A stretch of DNA of 64,000 nt, taken from assembly GCF_032108445.1 (NCBI RefSeq), contig NZ_CP134876.1:1612001-1676000 (forward strand), given 5' to 3'. Under the pieces are notes generated by a model, which saw only the letters and a program-made list of their open reading frames with translations, was not told the DNA's origin and ran no database searches. The stretch's first letter is position 1. Every line of letters begins with the position of its first letter. Origin of the DNA: Micromonospora halotolerans. GTDB taxonomy: Bacteria; Actinomycetota; Actinomycetes; Mycobacteriales; Micromonosporaceae. This document shows positions 17,501 through 29,020 of the stretch, piece after piece. The position numbers and the translations under genes are program-made.

Positions 17501-18157
17501 ATGTCGACCTCCGTGCCGCTGCGCCTCGTGCTCGCCTCGCAGAGTCCCGCCCGCCGCAAGCTGCTTCAGGCCGCCGGGATCGAACCCGACGTGCTGGTGA
17601 GCGGCGTCGACGAGTCGCAGGTGGTCACCGACCGCGCCGAGGAGCTGTGCCTGGAGTTGGCCCGGCTGAAGGCGGAGGCGGTGCGGGGCCGGCTGCGTCC
17701 CCACCCGGACGAGCGGACGCTGGTGCTCGGCTGCGACTCGGTGCTGGCGTTCGACGGGGAGATTCTGGGCAAGCCGGCGGACGCGGCGGACGCGACCCGG
17801 CGCTGGCAGCGGATGCGCGGGCGCAGCGGGGTGCTGCACACGGGCCACTGCCTGCTGGACGCGACGCACGAGTCCCGGGCGGAGGCGGTGGCCTCGACCA
17901 CCGTGCACTTCGCCGACATCAGCGACGCGGAGATCGCCGCGTACGTGGCGACAGGTGAGCCGCTGGCGGTGGCCGGGGCGTTCACCATCGACGGGCTGGG
18001 CGGGGCGTTCCTGACCGGCATCGAGGGCGACCCGGGCACCGTGGTGGGGCTGTCCCTGCCTCTGCTGCGCGGTCTCCTCGGCGAGTTGGGGCTGAACATC
18101 ACCGACCTGTGGACGAAGGTCGCGCCCGGGGGCCAGGACATCGAACATCTCGGCTAA
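17501..18157 (+). CDS. maf: Maf family nucleotide pyrophosphatase
   Basis: Maf proteins hydrolyse non-canonical or modified (d)NTPs to monophosphates and have been linked to septum control. The 218-residue product begins with LRLVLASQSPARRKLLQAAG (residues 7-26, the S-R-x-R phosphate-binding block). It continues with LGCDSVLAFDGEILGKPADA (~78) and ends with AGAFTIDGLGGAFLTGIEGDPGTVVGL, all family signatures. The ATG at 17501 is 10 bases after the mycosin stop and preceded by TAGCGT (17488-17493) at 7 bases, so it may have its own leaderless promoter inside the mycosin stop region. Its place between accE and accA matches mycobacteria. Confidence 0.92.
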   Translation: MSTSVPLRLVLASQSPARRKLLQAAGIEPDVLVSGVDESQVVTDRAEELCLELARLKAEAVRGRLRPHPDERTLVLGCDSVLAFDGEILGKPADAADATRRWQRMRGRSGVLHTGHCLLDATHESRAEAVASTTVHFADISDAEIAAYVATGEPLAVAGAFTIDGLGGAFLTGIEGDPGTVVGLSLPLLRGLLGELGLNITDLWTKVAPGGQDIEHLG

Positions 18158-18166
18158 CGTCCGGTC

Positions 18167-18820
18167 ATGAGCACGAAGCCGTTGCCGCTGACCCCGGAAC
18201 TGCACGCGTACCTCGTGGCGCACGGATCCGCCCCCGACGAGATCGTCCGGGAGCTGGCCGAGGAGACCCGCGCCGCCCTTCCCGCCCAGGCGGACATGCA
18301 GGTCGCGCCGGAGCAGGCCGCGTTCCTGACCTTCCTGACCCGGCTGCTCGGCGTCCGGCAGGCGGTGGAGGTGGGCACGTTCACCGGCCTCTCGTCGCTG
18401 GCCATCGCCCGGGGCCTCGCCGAGGGCGGTCGCCTGACCTGCTTCGACATCTCCGAGGAGTACACGGGCGTGGCCCGGCGGTACTGGGCCCGCGCGGGCG
18501 TCGAGGACCGGATCGAGCTGCGCATCGGCCCCGCGAAGGACACCCTCCGCGAGTTGCCGCAGGAGCGTTACCTGGACTTCGCGTTCATCGACGCCGACAA
18601 GGTCGGCTACCCGGTCTACTGGGACGAGCTGGTGCCCAGGATGCGTCCGGGCTCGGTGATCGCGGTGGACAACACGCTGCGTGCCGGGCGGGTGCTCGCC
18701 CCGCAGAACGCGGACGACCGGGCGATCGCCGCCTTCAACGACGAGATCCTCGCCGACGTCCGCGTCGAGGTTGTCATGCTCCCCATCGCCGACGGGGTGA
18801 CCCTGGCCCGGGTGCTCTGA
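18167..18820 (+). CDS. SAM-dependent O-methyltransferase (class I, CCoAOMT type)
   Basis: The 217-residue protein belongs to the caffeoyl-CoA/catechol O-methyltransferase family, which methylates hydroxyl groups using S-adenosylmethionine and a divalent metal. SAM-binding motif I is AVEVGTFTGLSSLAIARGL (residues ~62-80), followed by LTCFDISEEY. The metal site shows as FAFIDADKVGYPVYWDEL (~140) and the DNTLRAG block (~166). The substrate is unknown. TAACGT (18155-18160), overlapping the maf stop, lies 6 bases upstream of the ATG as a leaderless -10. Confidence 0.9.
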   Translation: MSTKPLPLTPELHAYLVAHGSAPDEIVRELAEETRAALPAQADMQVAPEQAAFLTFLTRLLGVRQAVEVGTFTGLSSLAIARGLAEGGRLTCFDISEEYTGVARRYWARAGVEDRIELRIGPAKDTLRELPQERYLDFAFIDADKVGYPVYWDELVPRMRPGSVIAVDNTLRAGRVLAPQNADDRAIAAFNDEILADVRVEVVMLPIADGVTLARVL

Positions 18821-18842
18821 CCGAGCAGCGCCGGTCCGGCGG

Positions 18843-20138
18843 TCACGCGGCGGCGGAGACCGGGGTGCGGTCGTCGCCGGGTGCGGGCAGGCGCAACGCG
18901 CGGCCGAGGCGCACGGTGAGCAGGATGGCCGCGGCGATGAAGCCGGGCAGGAGCAGGAAGGCCAGGTGCGGGCCGACGCCGTCGGCCACCCAGCCGAGCG
19001 CGACCGGCGCGATCCCGAAACCCACCCCCATCGAGTACGACGCCCAGCCGGCCGCCTTGTCCGCGGCCGGCCCGGCGGCGGCGAGGGCGATGGAGATCGC
19101 CAGGGGGTAGTGCAGGGCGTTGCCGAGCCCGAGCACGACCAGGCCGGCGACGGCCAGCCAGCCCACCGGGGCGGACCAGAACAGCGCGAACCCGGCCAGG
19201 GAGACGGTCAGCGCGCCGAGCAGCAGCGGCACGGGCGGCCAGCGCAGCGCGAGCCGGCCGCCGGCCAGCCGGCCGGCGAACATGCCGCAGACGATCGCCG
19301 CGACGGCCGCCGACGCCCCGCCGGCGCTGAGGCCGGCGTGGGTACGGAGCACGTCCGCGGTCCAGAGCGACAGGCAGACCTCGATCGACCCGGTGACCGA
19401 CATGAGCACCCAGGCGATCCAGTAGGCCCGCGGCAGCTGCCCCGGCACCGCTCGCTGCCCGAGATCTTGGACAGTTTCCGTTCGGGACGAACGGTAAGTC
19501 TCCAAGATTGGCCGCGGGGCGGCGGCGGTGGAAGCGGGAGCCGGGGTGGCGGCAGCCGCGGTAGCGGGGGCGGTCTTCGGCAGGCGTACCCGGAAGGTCA
19601 CGGCGGCGAGGGCGACCAGGGTGATCAGCCCGACCTCGGCGGCCATCGCGGGCCGCCAGCCGAGGCCGGCGTCCACGGTCGCGCCGATGACCAGCGGCGC
19701 GAGGATGCCCATGCCGGCGCAGGCGGCGTTGGCCTCGGTGAGCGCGGCCGGTGCGGCGGGCCCGTGGTGGGCGGTGAGCACGACGCTGACTCCGCTGATC
19801 ACCATCATGCCGAAGGTGGCGATCACCGCGATGGCGGCGAGGGTGGCGGGCAGCGGGTGGAGCAGACCGAGCGCGGTGACGCCGGCCGCCACGCCGGCGA
19901 GGCCGAGCCAGATGGCCGGGCCGCGGCCGAGGCGGCGGGCCGCGGGCGCGAAGAGCGCGCCGCCGGCCAGCGCGCCGACCGCGATGCCGGTGCTGTGCAG
20001 GCCGGCCACGGCGGCGCTGGTGCCCTGCTCGTCGCGGAGCAGCGGGACGACGGGGCCGAACCCGTAGAGAAAGAAGCCCCACATCCCCAGCTGGGCGTAG
20101 GTCAGCCAGGTCGTCCGGTCACGGGTGAGGCGGGGCAC
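18843..20138 (-). CDS. Major facilitator superfamily transporter
   Basis: A 431-residue inner-membrane transporter with about 12 helices in two halves. The central cytoplasmic linker (residues ~186-240) is long, Ala/Pro-rich and contains ~15 residues encoded by a palindromic element (see the repeat at 19464-19508). The C-terminal half begins PRAYWIAWVLMSVTGSIEVCLSLW. The fold resembles YfkF/CynX-like drug or small-molecule exporters, but the substrate cannot be read from sequence. The GTG start at 20138 gives MPRLTRDRTTWLTYAQLGMW. It is convergent with the O-methyltransferase gene. Confidence 0.85.
   Translation of the reverse strand: MPRLTRDRTTWLTYAQLGMWGFFLYGFGPVVPLLRDEQGTSAAVAGLHSTGIAVGALAGGALFAPAARRLGRGPAIWLGLAGVAAGVTALGLLHPLPATLAAIAVIATFGMMVISGVSVVLTAHHGPAAPAALTEANAACAGMGILAPLVIGATVDAGLGWRPAMAAEVGLITLVALAAVTFRVRLPKTAPATAAAATPAPASTAAAPRPILETYRSSRTETVQDLGQRAVPGQLPRAYWIAWVLMSVTGSIEVCLSLWTADVLRTHAGLSAGGASAAVAAIVCGMFAGRLAGGRLALRWPPVPLLLGALTVSLAGFALFWSAPVGWLAVAGLVVLGLGNALHYPLAISIALAAAGPAADKAAGWASYSMGVGFGIAPVALGWVADGVGPHLAFLLLPGFIAAAILLTVRLGRALRLPAPGDDRTPVSAAA
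19464..19508. repeat. Palindromic element inserted in frame within the MFS gene
   Basis: A 45-base imperfect palindrome: outer arms ATCTTGGA / TCCAAGAT, inner arms CCGTTCG / CGAACGG around GGA, separated by 6x6 unpaired bases. Its length is a multiple of three and it is read through on the reverse strand as ILETYRSSRTETVQD, in the low-constraint linker between the two MFS halves. The sharp symmetry and the odd composition relative to the flanking Ala/Pro linker suggest a mobile or repetitive palindromic unit tolerated in frame. Confidence 0.7.
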
Positions 20139-20202
20139 CGGCCTTACGCTACGCGCGCGCGGCCGGCACCCCGCCCTGGTTGAGAGGCAGCTCTCGTCCC
20201 CC

Positions 20203-20958
20203 TCAGCGGACGCTGCGGGCGAACTGCCGGGCGGCCCAGACCACCCCGGCGACGGCGAGCACCGCGATGATCGTCAACCCCTGCCAGACCTTGTCGTTGG
20301 CCAGGTCACCGGCGAAGAGCGCCCGCGTGCCGTCGACCGCCCAGGAGAACGGGTTCCAGTCGGCGACGCCCTGGAGCCAGCCGGGGGCGTACATGAGCGG
20401 CAGCAGGATGCCGGAGAGCAGCAGCACCGGCTGGGCGACGGTGTTCATCAGCGGGGCGAGCGCGTCCTCACTCTTGACCTTGAGCGCGACGCCGTAGGAG
20501 ACGGCCGAGGTCATCAGCGCGATGAGGGCCAGCATCAGGTACGCGAGCAGCAGGTAGCCGATGAAGACGCGCAGGTCGAACAGGAGCGCGAGCAGGGTGA
20601 TGATGACCGCCTGCGCGATCAGCGAGACCACGTCCCGCAGCGAGCGGCCGAGGAGCAGGGCCAGCCGGCTCACCGGGGTGACCCGGGACCGCTCGATCAC
20701 GCCGGCGCGCAGCTCGGCGATCAGGCCGAAGCCCTGGAACAGGCCGCCGAAGATGGCCAGCAGCACGAGCAGGCCGGGCACGAAGATCTTGTACGCCTCG
20801 GCCTGGGTCGACACCCGCAGCGCGGGCTTGAGCAGCGGGGCGAAGAGGAGCAGGTACATCACCGGCTGGAAGACGCCGACGAAGACCCACACGGGGTTGC
20901 GCAGCAGCAGCTGGATCTGGCGCTGGAAGATCAGCCAGGTGTCGCGGGCGAGTTTCAT
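20203..20958 (-). CDS. ABC-2 type transporter permease (DrrB-like)
   Basis: The 251-residue membrane subunit of an exporter has six predicted helices and the ABC-2 features: FQRQIQLLLRNPVWVFVGVFQPVMYLLLFAP at the N-terminus, the conserved ERSRVTPVSRLALLLGRSLRD cytoplasmic loop, and LLLSGILLPLMYAPGWLQGVADWNPFSWAVDGTRAL near residue 200. It pairs with the ATPase encoded 17 bases upstream. Such DrrAB-type pairs export hydrophobic drugs or lipids. Expression probably follows the PadR regulator just upstream on the same strand. ATG 20958 is chosen because a far longer in-frame extension would overlap the ATPase gene. Confidence 0.9.
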   Translation of the reverse strand: MKLARDTWLIFQRQIQLLLRNPVWVFVGVFQPVMYLLLFAPLLKPALRVSTQAEAYKIFVPGLLVLLAIFGGLFQGFGLIAELRAGVIERSRVTPVSRLALLLGRSLRDVVSLIAQAVIITLLALLFDLRVFIGYLLLAYLMLALIALMTSAVSYGVALKVKSEDALAPLMNTVAQPVLLLSGILLPLMYAPGWLQGVADWNPFSWAVDGTRALFAGDLANDKVWQGLTIIAVLAVAGVVWAARQFARSVR

Positions 20959-20975
20959 GACAGTGCTCCCGATGC

Positions 20976-21935
20976 TCAGGACTCGCGCAGCGAGCGGCCG
21001 GTCTTGGTGAGGAAGACGTCGTCGAGGCTGGGGCGGTGCAGCTCGATCGAGCGCAGCTCCAGCCCGGCGTGGTCGAGGCGGCGCAGCACCTGCGGGATGG
21101 CGGTGGCGCCCTCGTCGACGTAGAGGCGCAGGCCGCCCTCGTCGGCGGTCTCCAGCTTGCTGACGTACGCCTCGGTGTCGAGCAGTTCGGCGGCCTGTGG
21201 GGTGGTGGCGGCGTCGAGGCCGACCAGCACCACCTCGCCGGAGATCTCGCGCTTCAGCTCGGCCGGGGTGCCCTCCGCGACCACCTCGCCGTGATCCATG
21301 ATCGCGATCCGGTCGCAGAGCGCGTCGGCCTCGTCGAGGTAGTGCGTGGTGATGAAGACCGTCATGCCCTCGGTGCGCAGCCGGCGGATCTCGTCCCACA
21401 TGTGCGCCCGGCTCTGCGGGTCGAGGCCGGTGGTCGGCTCGTCCAGGAAGACGATCTTCGGCTCGTGGATGATGCCGAGCGCGATCTCGACCCGCCGGCG
21501 CTGGCCGCCGGAGTAGGTCTTGCACTTGCGGTCGGCGTACTCGCTGAGCTGGAAGGCGTCCAGGGCGCGGGTGGCGCGGCGGTTCGCCTCGGCCTTGGAG
21601 ATGCCGTAGAGCCGGGCGTGCAGCACCAGCTCCTCGCGGGCGGTGGACTCGTCCCACGTGCTGCCGCCCTGGGCCACGTAGCCGATGCGCCGGCGCACCT
21701 CGGCCGGGTCCTTCCGCAGGTCGGCGCCGGCGATGGTGGCCTCGCCGCCGTCCGGCTCGATGAGGGTGGCGAGCATCCGCAGGGTGGTCGTCTTGCCGGC
21801 GCCGTTGGGGCCGAGGAAGCCGAAGATCTCCCCCTCGGCCACCTCGAGGTTGACGCCCCGGACCGCGTCCACGGTCTTCGTCTCGCGACCCGCGCGGGAG
21901 CGGAACGACTTCCGCAGCCCCCTGGTCTCGATCAT
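20976..21935 (-). CDS. ABC transporter ATP-binding protein (DrrA-like)
   Basis: The 319-residue ATPase of the exporter with the downstream permease. The nucleotide-binding domain has Walker A GPNGAGKTT (residues ~41-49), signature YSGGQRRRVEIALG (~143), and Walker B KIVFLDEPTTGLDP (~160). A C-terminal DrrA-type accessory domain follows (KREISGEVVLVGLDAATT to the LHRPSLDDVFLTKTGR motif). ATG 21935 has GGAG 8 bases upstream. A promoter TTGACT-18-TAGTCT lies inside and after the padR 3' end, overlapping a PadR-type palindrome. Confidence 0.92.
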   Translation of the reverse strand: MIETRGLRKSFRSRAGRETKTVDAVRGVNLEVAEGEIFGFLGPNGAGKTTTLRMLATLIEPDGGEATIAGADLRKDPAEVRRRIGYVAQGGSTWDESTAREELVLHARLYGISKAEANRRATRALDAFQLSEYADRKCKTYSGGQRRRVEIALGIIHEPKIVFLDEPTTGLDPQSRAHMWDEIRRLRTEGMTVFITTHYLDEADALCDRIAIMDHGEVVAEGTPAELKREISGEVVLVGLDAATTPQAAELLDTEAYVSKLETADEGGLRLYVDEGATAIPQVLRRLDHAGLELRSIELHRPSLDDVFLTKTGRSLRES

Positions 21936-22020
21936 GTCTGCTCCTGGTCCTCCGGGCCGGACGCGACCGGCCGCCGATGGTCCGCGAGGAGGACGCACGG
22001 CTTCCCCACGGCTCGCGCAG

Positions 22021-22059
22021 AGACTAACGCGATATAACTCTTGTAGTCAACGTTGATTA
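22021..22059 (-). promoter_or_regulatory. Exporter promoter with overlapping PadR operator
   Basis: On the reverse strand a -35-like TTGACT (22045-22050) and -10-like TAGTCT (22021-22026) are 18 bases apart, 86 bases before the ATPase start. The -35 is part of an inverted repeat, TAGTCAA-CG-TTGATTA (22044-22059), that closely matches the one in front of padR and also overlaps the padR stop codon. A repressor bound here would block the promoter. Confidence 0.6.
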
Positions 22060-22674
22060 TTCCGCGTCGGGAGCGGCGCCGTGCGTCCAGCCCGACCATC
22101 CCTCGGCCTGCTCCAGCCCAGCAGGCAGGTACGACACTCCGGACTCGATCCGCTCGGCGATCCGCTCGCACCAGGCCATGTCGGCCTCGGCCCGCGCCAG
22201 CCAGAGCTCGAACATCCAGCCGACGTGCACCGGCTTGCGGGTGCGCACCCAGTCCGAGTCCAACGAGGCGCGCATCGACTCGACGCCGGCGCGGATCAGG
22301 TTCGCCCGGTTGCGCAGCGCCGCCGCGGCCTCGTCGCGCGGCATGGCCGGCAGGAACGAGAAGGCCGCCACGAACGGGTCCGACGGCTCGTTGAGCTGCC
22401 ACCACTGCGCCCGCAGCAGGGTCTCGAACTCCTCGTCCCCCTTCGGCGTCACCTCGTAGGTGGTGCGGGCGGGGCGGGCGCCGACCTGCTCGACGGAGAC
22501 GGTCCGGAGCAGGCCCTCGTCGGTGAGCTTGCGCAGGGCGTGGTAGATCGAACCGGGCTGCACGTTGGCCCACTTGTCCGCGCTCCAGCTGAGCAGCTCA
22601 CGGCGTACGTCGTAGCCGTGCACCGGCTGCATCCACCGCACCAGGCCCAGAATCATCATCCGTGTTGCCGACAC
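22057..22674 (-). CDS. PadR family transcriptional regulator
   Basis: The ~205-residue protein has an N-terminal winged helix typical of PadR: MMILGLVRWMQPVHGYDVRRELLSW, then GSIYHALRKLTDEGLLRTV and ARTTYEVTPKGDEEFETLL. A long C-terminal helical domain for dimerisation follows (~residues 95-190). GTG 22674 is chosen because TACGCT (22681-22686, reverse strand) is 6 bases upstream. It lies directly upstream of an ABC exporter; similar palindromes precede both, so it probably represses itself and the exporter until a toxic ligand binds (as in LmrR-type systems). Confidence 0.88.
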   Translation of the reverse strand: MSATRMMILGLVRWMQPVHGYDVRRELLSWSADKWANVQPGSIYHALRKLTDEGLLRTVSVEQVGARPARTTYEVTPKGDEEFETLLRAQWWQLNEPSDPFVAAFSFLPAMPRDEAAAALRNRANLIRAGVESMRASLDSDWVRTRKPVHVGWMFELWLARAEADMAWCERIAERIESGVSYLPAGLEQAEGWSGWTHGAAPDAE

Positions 22675-22687
22675 CGGACAAGCGTAA

Positions 22688-22703
22688 TAGCCAAATTTGA
22701 CTA
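22688..22703. promoter_or_regulatory. PadR autoregulatory operator
   Basis: The 16-base inverted repeat TAGCCAA-AT-TTGACTA sits immediately upstream of padR's -10 (TACGCT), in the -35/spacer zone. It differs from the exporter-side site TAGTCAA-CG-TTGATTA at only a few positions. Confidence 0.6.
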
Positions 22704-22790
22704 CAGTGCGGCATCCCACACTGAGCGATCGTTAGGGCCGAATCCCCGGCCGATACACTCCCGGCAACGACCTCGGGAGGAGCCACCAAG

Positions 22791-26064
<3,274 letters not shown>

Positions 26065-26069
26065 CGCGG

Positions 26070-26109
26070 CGGCCGGGTCCCTCGCCCCAGGGCGCGGGGG
26101 ACCCGGCCG
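26070..26109. terminator. Terminator between guaB1 and the TetR gene
   Basis: A 12-bp perfect stem, CGGCCGGGTCCC with GGGACCCGGCCG, and a 16-base loop, between convergent genes. Confidence 0.85.
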
Positions 26110-26658
26110 TCAGGGGAAGAGCCGGCTGATCACGGTGCGGGCGGCGGCCTCCGGGTCGGGGCCGACGCGGGACGGCAGGGCGCCGGAGAGCCAGAGCGTG
26201 GCGAAGCCGTGCACGATCGACCAGGCCGCGAGCGCGTCGACGTCCGGCCCTCGCCCGGTGCGCCGGGCCACGCCGGTGCGCAGCAGCTCGCCGGCCCGGG
26301 TCCGCGCGGCCACCACCGCCGGGTCGTCGGGGCGGTAGAGGTCGGGGCGGAACATCACCTCGAAGTGCGCCCGGTGCCGGACCGCGAACCCCACGTACGC
26401 CACCCCGGTGTCGACGAGGTCGTCGCCGGCGTCGCGCAGCGCCTCGGCCAGCAGCTCGAAGCCCTGCGCGGCGAGCGCGGTGAGCAGCCCGGCCTTGTCG
26501 CCGAAGTGGTGGGCGGGGGCGGCGTGCGAGACGTCGGCCCGCCGGGCCAGGTCGCGGAGGCTCAGCGCGGCCGGGCCGGACTCGGCCATCACCTCCACCG
26601 CCGCGTCGAGCAGGGCGCGGCGCAGGTCGCCGTGGTGGTACGCGCGGGACTGGGTCAT
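26110..26658 (-). CDS. TetR family transcriptional regulator
   Basis: The 182-residue regulator has an N-terminal HTH (RRALLDAAVEVMAESGPAALSLRDLARRADVSHAAPAHHFGDKAGLL, ~residues 11-56) and a C-terminal WHG-type ligand domain with YVGFAVRHRAHFEVMFRPDLY. ATG 26658 is preferred over the upstream GTG because TAGAGT (26666-26671, reverse strand) lies 7 bases before it. A weak symmetric sequence CTTG-CCATTGA-CAAG (26673-26687) next to that -10 could be its own operator. The divergent neighbour is a MarR/ABC exporter operon, a possible target. Confidence 0.87.
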   Translation of the reverse strand: MTQSRAYHHGDLRRALLDAAVEVMAESGPAALSLRDLARRADVSHAAPAHHFGDKAGLLTALAAQGFELLAEALRDAGDDLVDTGVAYVGFAVRHRAHFEVMFRPDLYRPDDPAVVAARTRAGELLRTGVARRTGRGPDVDALAAWSIVHGFATLWLSGALPSRVGPDPEAAARTVISRLFP

Positions 26659-26752
26659 GCGAGGCACTCTAACTTGCCATTGACAAGATGGCCGACCACA
26701 ACCCCTGTTCGGCTGACCGCGTAAATAGTTTGGGGCCTTACCGTCCGGGAGC

Positions 26753-26758
26753 TAACCT
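26753..26758 (+). promoter_or_regulatory. -10 element of the MarR/ABC exporter operon
   Basis: TAACCT lies 7 bases before the MarR GTG, so the operon message is probably leaderless. No -35 consensus is obvious. Confidence 0.45.
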
Positions 26759-26765
26759 AACGCCC

Positions 26766-27293
26766 GTGAACATGGGACCGCTCGTCCGCTTCCCCGACGC
26801 CCTCCAGCACGCGCCGCTCGGCCGGCTCATCTCGATCGCCGGGCACATCGTGGAGCAGCACTGGGGTCGCTACCTCGCCGAACACCACGGGCTCACCTCC
26901 GCCGGCATGCGGGTGCTGCTCGTCCTGCTGCGGGCCGGCGACAGCACCCACCGGGAGATGGCCGAGCGGTGCTTCGTCCGGCCGGCCACCCTCACCGGCA
27001 TCGTCGACACCCTGGAGCGCGACGGCTTCGTGGCCCGGCGGCGGGAGCCCCACGACCGGCGCAGCGTCCAGCTCAGCCTGACCGACAAGGGCCGGGAACA
27101 CGCCCTCGCCATCATCGACCTGATCCACAGCAACCGACCCCTGACCTCGGTCGACGCGGACCCGGCGAAGCAGGCCGTGATCCGGGAGTTCCTCACGGAA
27201 ATCATCACGAGCATGTCCGACGGGGACCTTCGCCGGTTGAACCGGAACAGCGAGTCCCACACCGAAGACCCATCCGGGAGCCGTCCGTGCTGA
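26766..27293 (+). CDS. MarR family transcriptional regulator
   Basis: The ~175-residue winged-helix regulator has the MarR core: GLTSAGMRVLLVLLRAGDSTHREMAERCFVRPATLTGIVDTLERDGFVARRREPHDRRSVQLSLTDKG (~residues 38-108), with the wing DRRS. It is the first gene of an operon whose next two genes encode a heterodimeric ABC exporter, and its stop overlaps the first ABC start by 7 bases. This is the usual layout of a repressor released by the exported drug. GTG 26766 (leaderless) and ATG 26772 are both possible starts. Confidence 0.9.
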   Translation: MNMGPLVRFPDALQHAPLGRLISIAGHIVEQHWGRYLAEHHGLTSAGMRVLLVLLRAGDSTHREMAERCFVRPATLTGIVDTLERDGFVARRREPHDRRSVQLSLTDKGREHALAIIDLIHSNRPLTSVDADPAKQAVIREFLTEIITSMSDGDLRRLNRNSESHTEDPSGSRPC

Positions 27294-29020
27294 TCCGCCT
27301 GCTCCGTACCCACCTGCGCCCGTACCGGCGGTTGCTGGCCGCGGTGGTGGCCTTCCAGTTCGTCGGCACGATGGCGTCGCTCTACCTGCCGAGCCTCAAC
27401 GCCGACATCATCGACCGGGGCGTGGCCGTCGGCGACACCGACCAGATCATGCGTACGGGCGGCTGGATGCTGCTCGTCAGCCTGCTCCAGATCTCCTGCT
27501 CGATCATCGCCGTCTACCTGGGCGCGAAGACCGCGATGGGCTTCGGCCGGGACGTCCGGGCCGGCATCTTCGCGCACGTCAACAGCTTCTCGGCCCGCGA
27601 GGTGGCTCGGTTCGGGGCGCCCTCGCTGATCACCCGGAACACCAACGACGTCCAGCAGGTGCAGATGCTGGTGTTGATGAGCTGCACCATGCTGGTCGCC
27701 GCGCCGATCATGAGCGTCGGCGGCGTGGTGATGGCGCTCCAGGAGGATGTGGGGCTCTCCTGGCTGATGCTGGTCTGCGTGCCGGTCCTGGCGATCATGC
27801 TCGGCCTGATCACCCGGCGCATGGTCCCCGGCTTCCGGCTCATGCAGACCCGGATCGACACGGTCAACCGGGTGCTGCGCGAACAGATCACCGGCATCCG
27901 GGTGGTCCGGGCCTTCGTCCGCGAGCCGTACGAGACCGAGCGCTTCCGGGTGGCGAACACCGACCTGACCGCGACCGCCCTGCGGATCGGCCGGCTCCAG
28001 GCGCTGATCTTCCCGGTGGTCATGCTGGTCCTCAACGTCTCCAGCGTCGCGGTGCTCTGGTTCGGCGCGGAACGGGTGGACTCCGGTCAGATCCAGGTCG
28101 GCGCGCTCACCGCCTTCCTGCAGTACCTGATGCAGATCCTCATGGCGGTCATGATGGCCACCTTCATGCTGATGATGGTGCCCCGGGCGGCGGTCTGCGC
28201 CGAGCGGATCGTCGAGGTGCTGGACACCGACTCGTCGGTGGTGCCGCCGGTCGAGCCGATGATCGCGATGACCCGCCGCGCGGAGCTGGAGTTCCGCCGG
28301 GTCTCCTTCCAGTACCCCGGGGCGAGCGCGCCGGTGCTGCACGACATCTCGTTCCGGGCCAGCCCCGGCCGGACCACGGCCATCATCGGCTCCACGGGCG
28401 CCGGCAAGACGACCCTGCTCACCCTGATCCCCCGGCTGGTCGACCCGACCGCCGGCGCCGTGCTGGTCGACGGGGTGGACGTGCGGCTGCTGGAACCCGA
28501 CGAGGTGTGGCGCCGGATCGGGCTGGTGCCGCAGCGGCCGTACCTGTTCAGCGGCACCGTCGCCAGCAACCTCCGCTACGGCAACCCGGACGCGACCGAC
28601 GCCGAACTGTGGGCGGCGCTGGAGATCGCCCAGGCCCGGGACTTCGTCGCGGAGATGCCGGGCGGCCTGGAGGCGCCGATCGCGCAGGGCGGCACGAACG
28701 TCTCCGGCGGCCAGCGGCAACGGCTCGCGATCGCCCGCGCGCTGGTCCGCCAGCCGGAGATCTACCTGTTCGACGATTCCTTCTCCGCGCTCGACCTCGG
28801 CACGGACGCCCGCCTGCGGGCCGCGCTGAAGCCGGTCACCGCGGACGCGGTGGTGGTGATCGTGGCGCAGCGGGTCTCCACGATCATCGACGCCGATCAG
28901 ATCATCGTGCTCGAGGACGGGGGCGTCGTCGGAATGGGACGACATGACGACCTGCTGGTGACCTGCCCGACGTACGCCGAGATCGTGGCGTCCCAGCAGA
29001 CCGCGGAGGTGACCGCGTGA
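27287..29020 (+). CDS. ABC exporter half-transporter (ATPase + permease), subunit 1
   Basis: A 577-residue half-transporter with six membrane helices (residues ~15-310) followed by an ATPase: Walker [10 protein letters not shown] (~367), signature [16 protein letters not shown] (~475), D-loop and H-loop region. The Walker B reads [12 protein letters not shown], in which the usual catalytic Glu after the Asp is another Asp. This is the degenerate, non-catalytic-site subunit of a heterodimeric exporter, as in BmrC/TM287-type proteins. It is co-translated with subunit 2 (GTGA overlap of 4 bases) and with MarR. Confidence 0.92.
   Translation: MLIRLLRTHLRPYRRLLAAVVAFQFVGTMASLYLPSLNADIIDRGVAVGDTDQIMRTGGWMLLVSLLQISCSIIAVYLGAKTAMGFGRDVRAGIFAHVNSFSAREVARFGAPSLITRNTNDVQQVQMLVLMSCTMLVAAPIMSVGGVVMALQEDVGLSWLMLVCVPVLAIMLGLITRRMVPGFRLMQTRIDTVNRVLREQITGIRVVRAFVREPYETERFRVANTDLTATALRIGRLQALIFPVVMLVLNVSSVAVLWFGAERVDSGQIQVGALTAFLQYLMQILMAVMMATFMLMMVPRAAVCAERIVEVLDTDSSVVPPVEPMIAMTRRAELEFRRVSFQYPGASAPVLHDISFRASPGRTTAIIGSTGAGKTTLLTLIPRLVDPTAGAVLVDGVDVRLLEPDEVWRRIGLVPQRPYLFSGTVASNLRYGNPDATDAELWAALEIAQARDFVAEMPGGLEAPIAQGGTNVSGGQRQRLAIARALVRQPEIYLFDDSFSALDLGTDARLRAALKPVTADAVVVIVAQRVSTIIDADQIIVLEDGGVVGMGRHDDLLVTCPTYAEIVASQQTAEVTA

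Noticed and set aside
26870..28945. 691-residue reverse-strand open frame opposite MarR/ABC genes
   Set aside because: Shadow of the ABC exporter frame; no domain, no start context.
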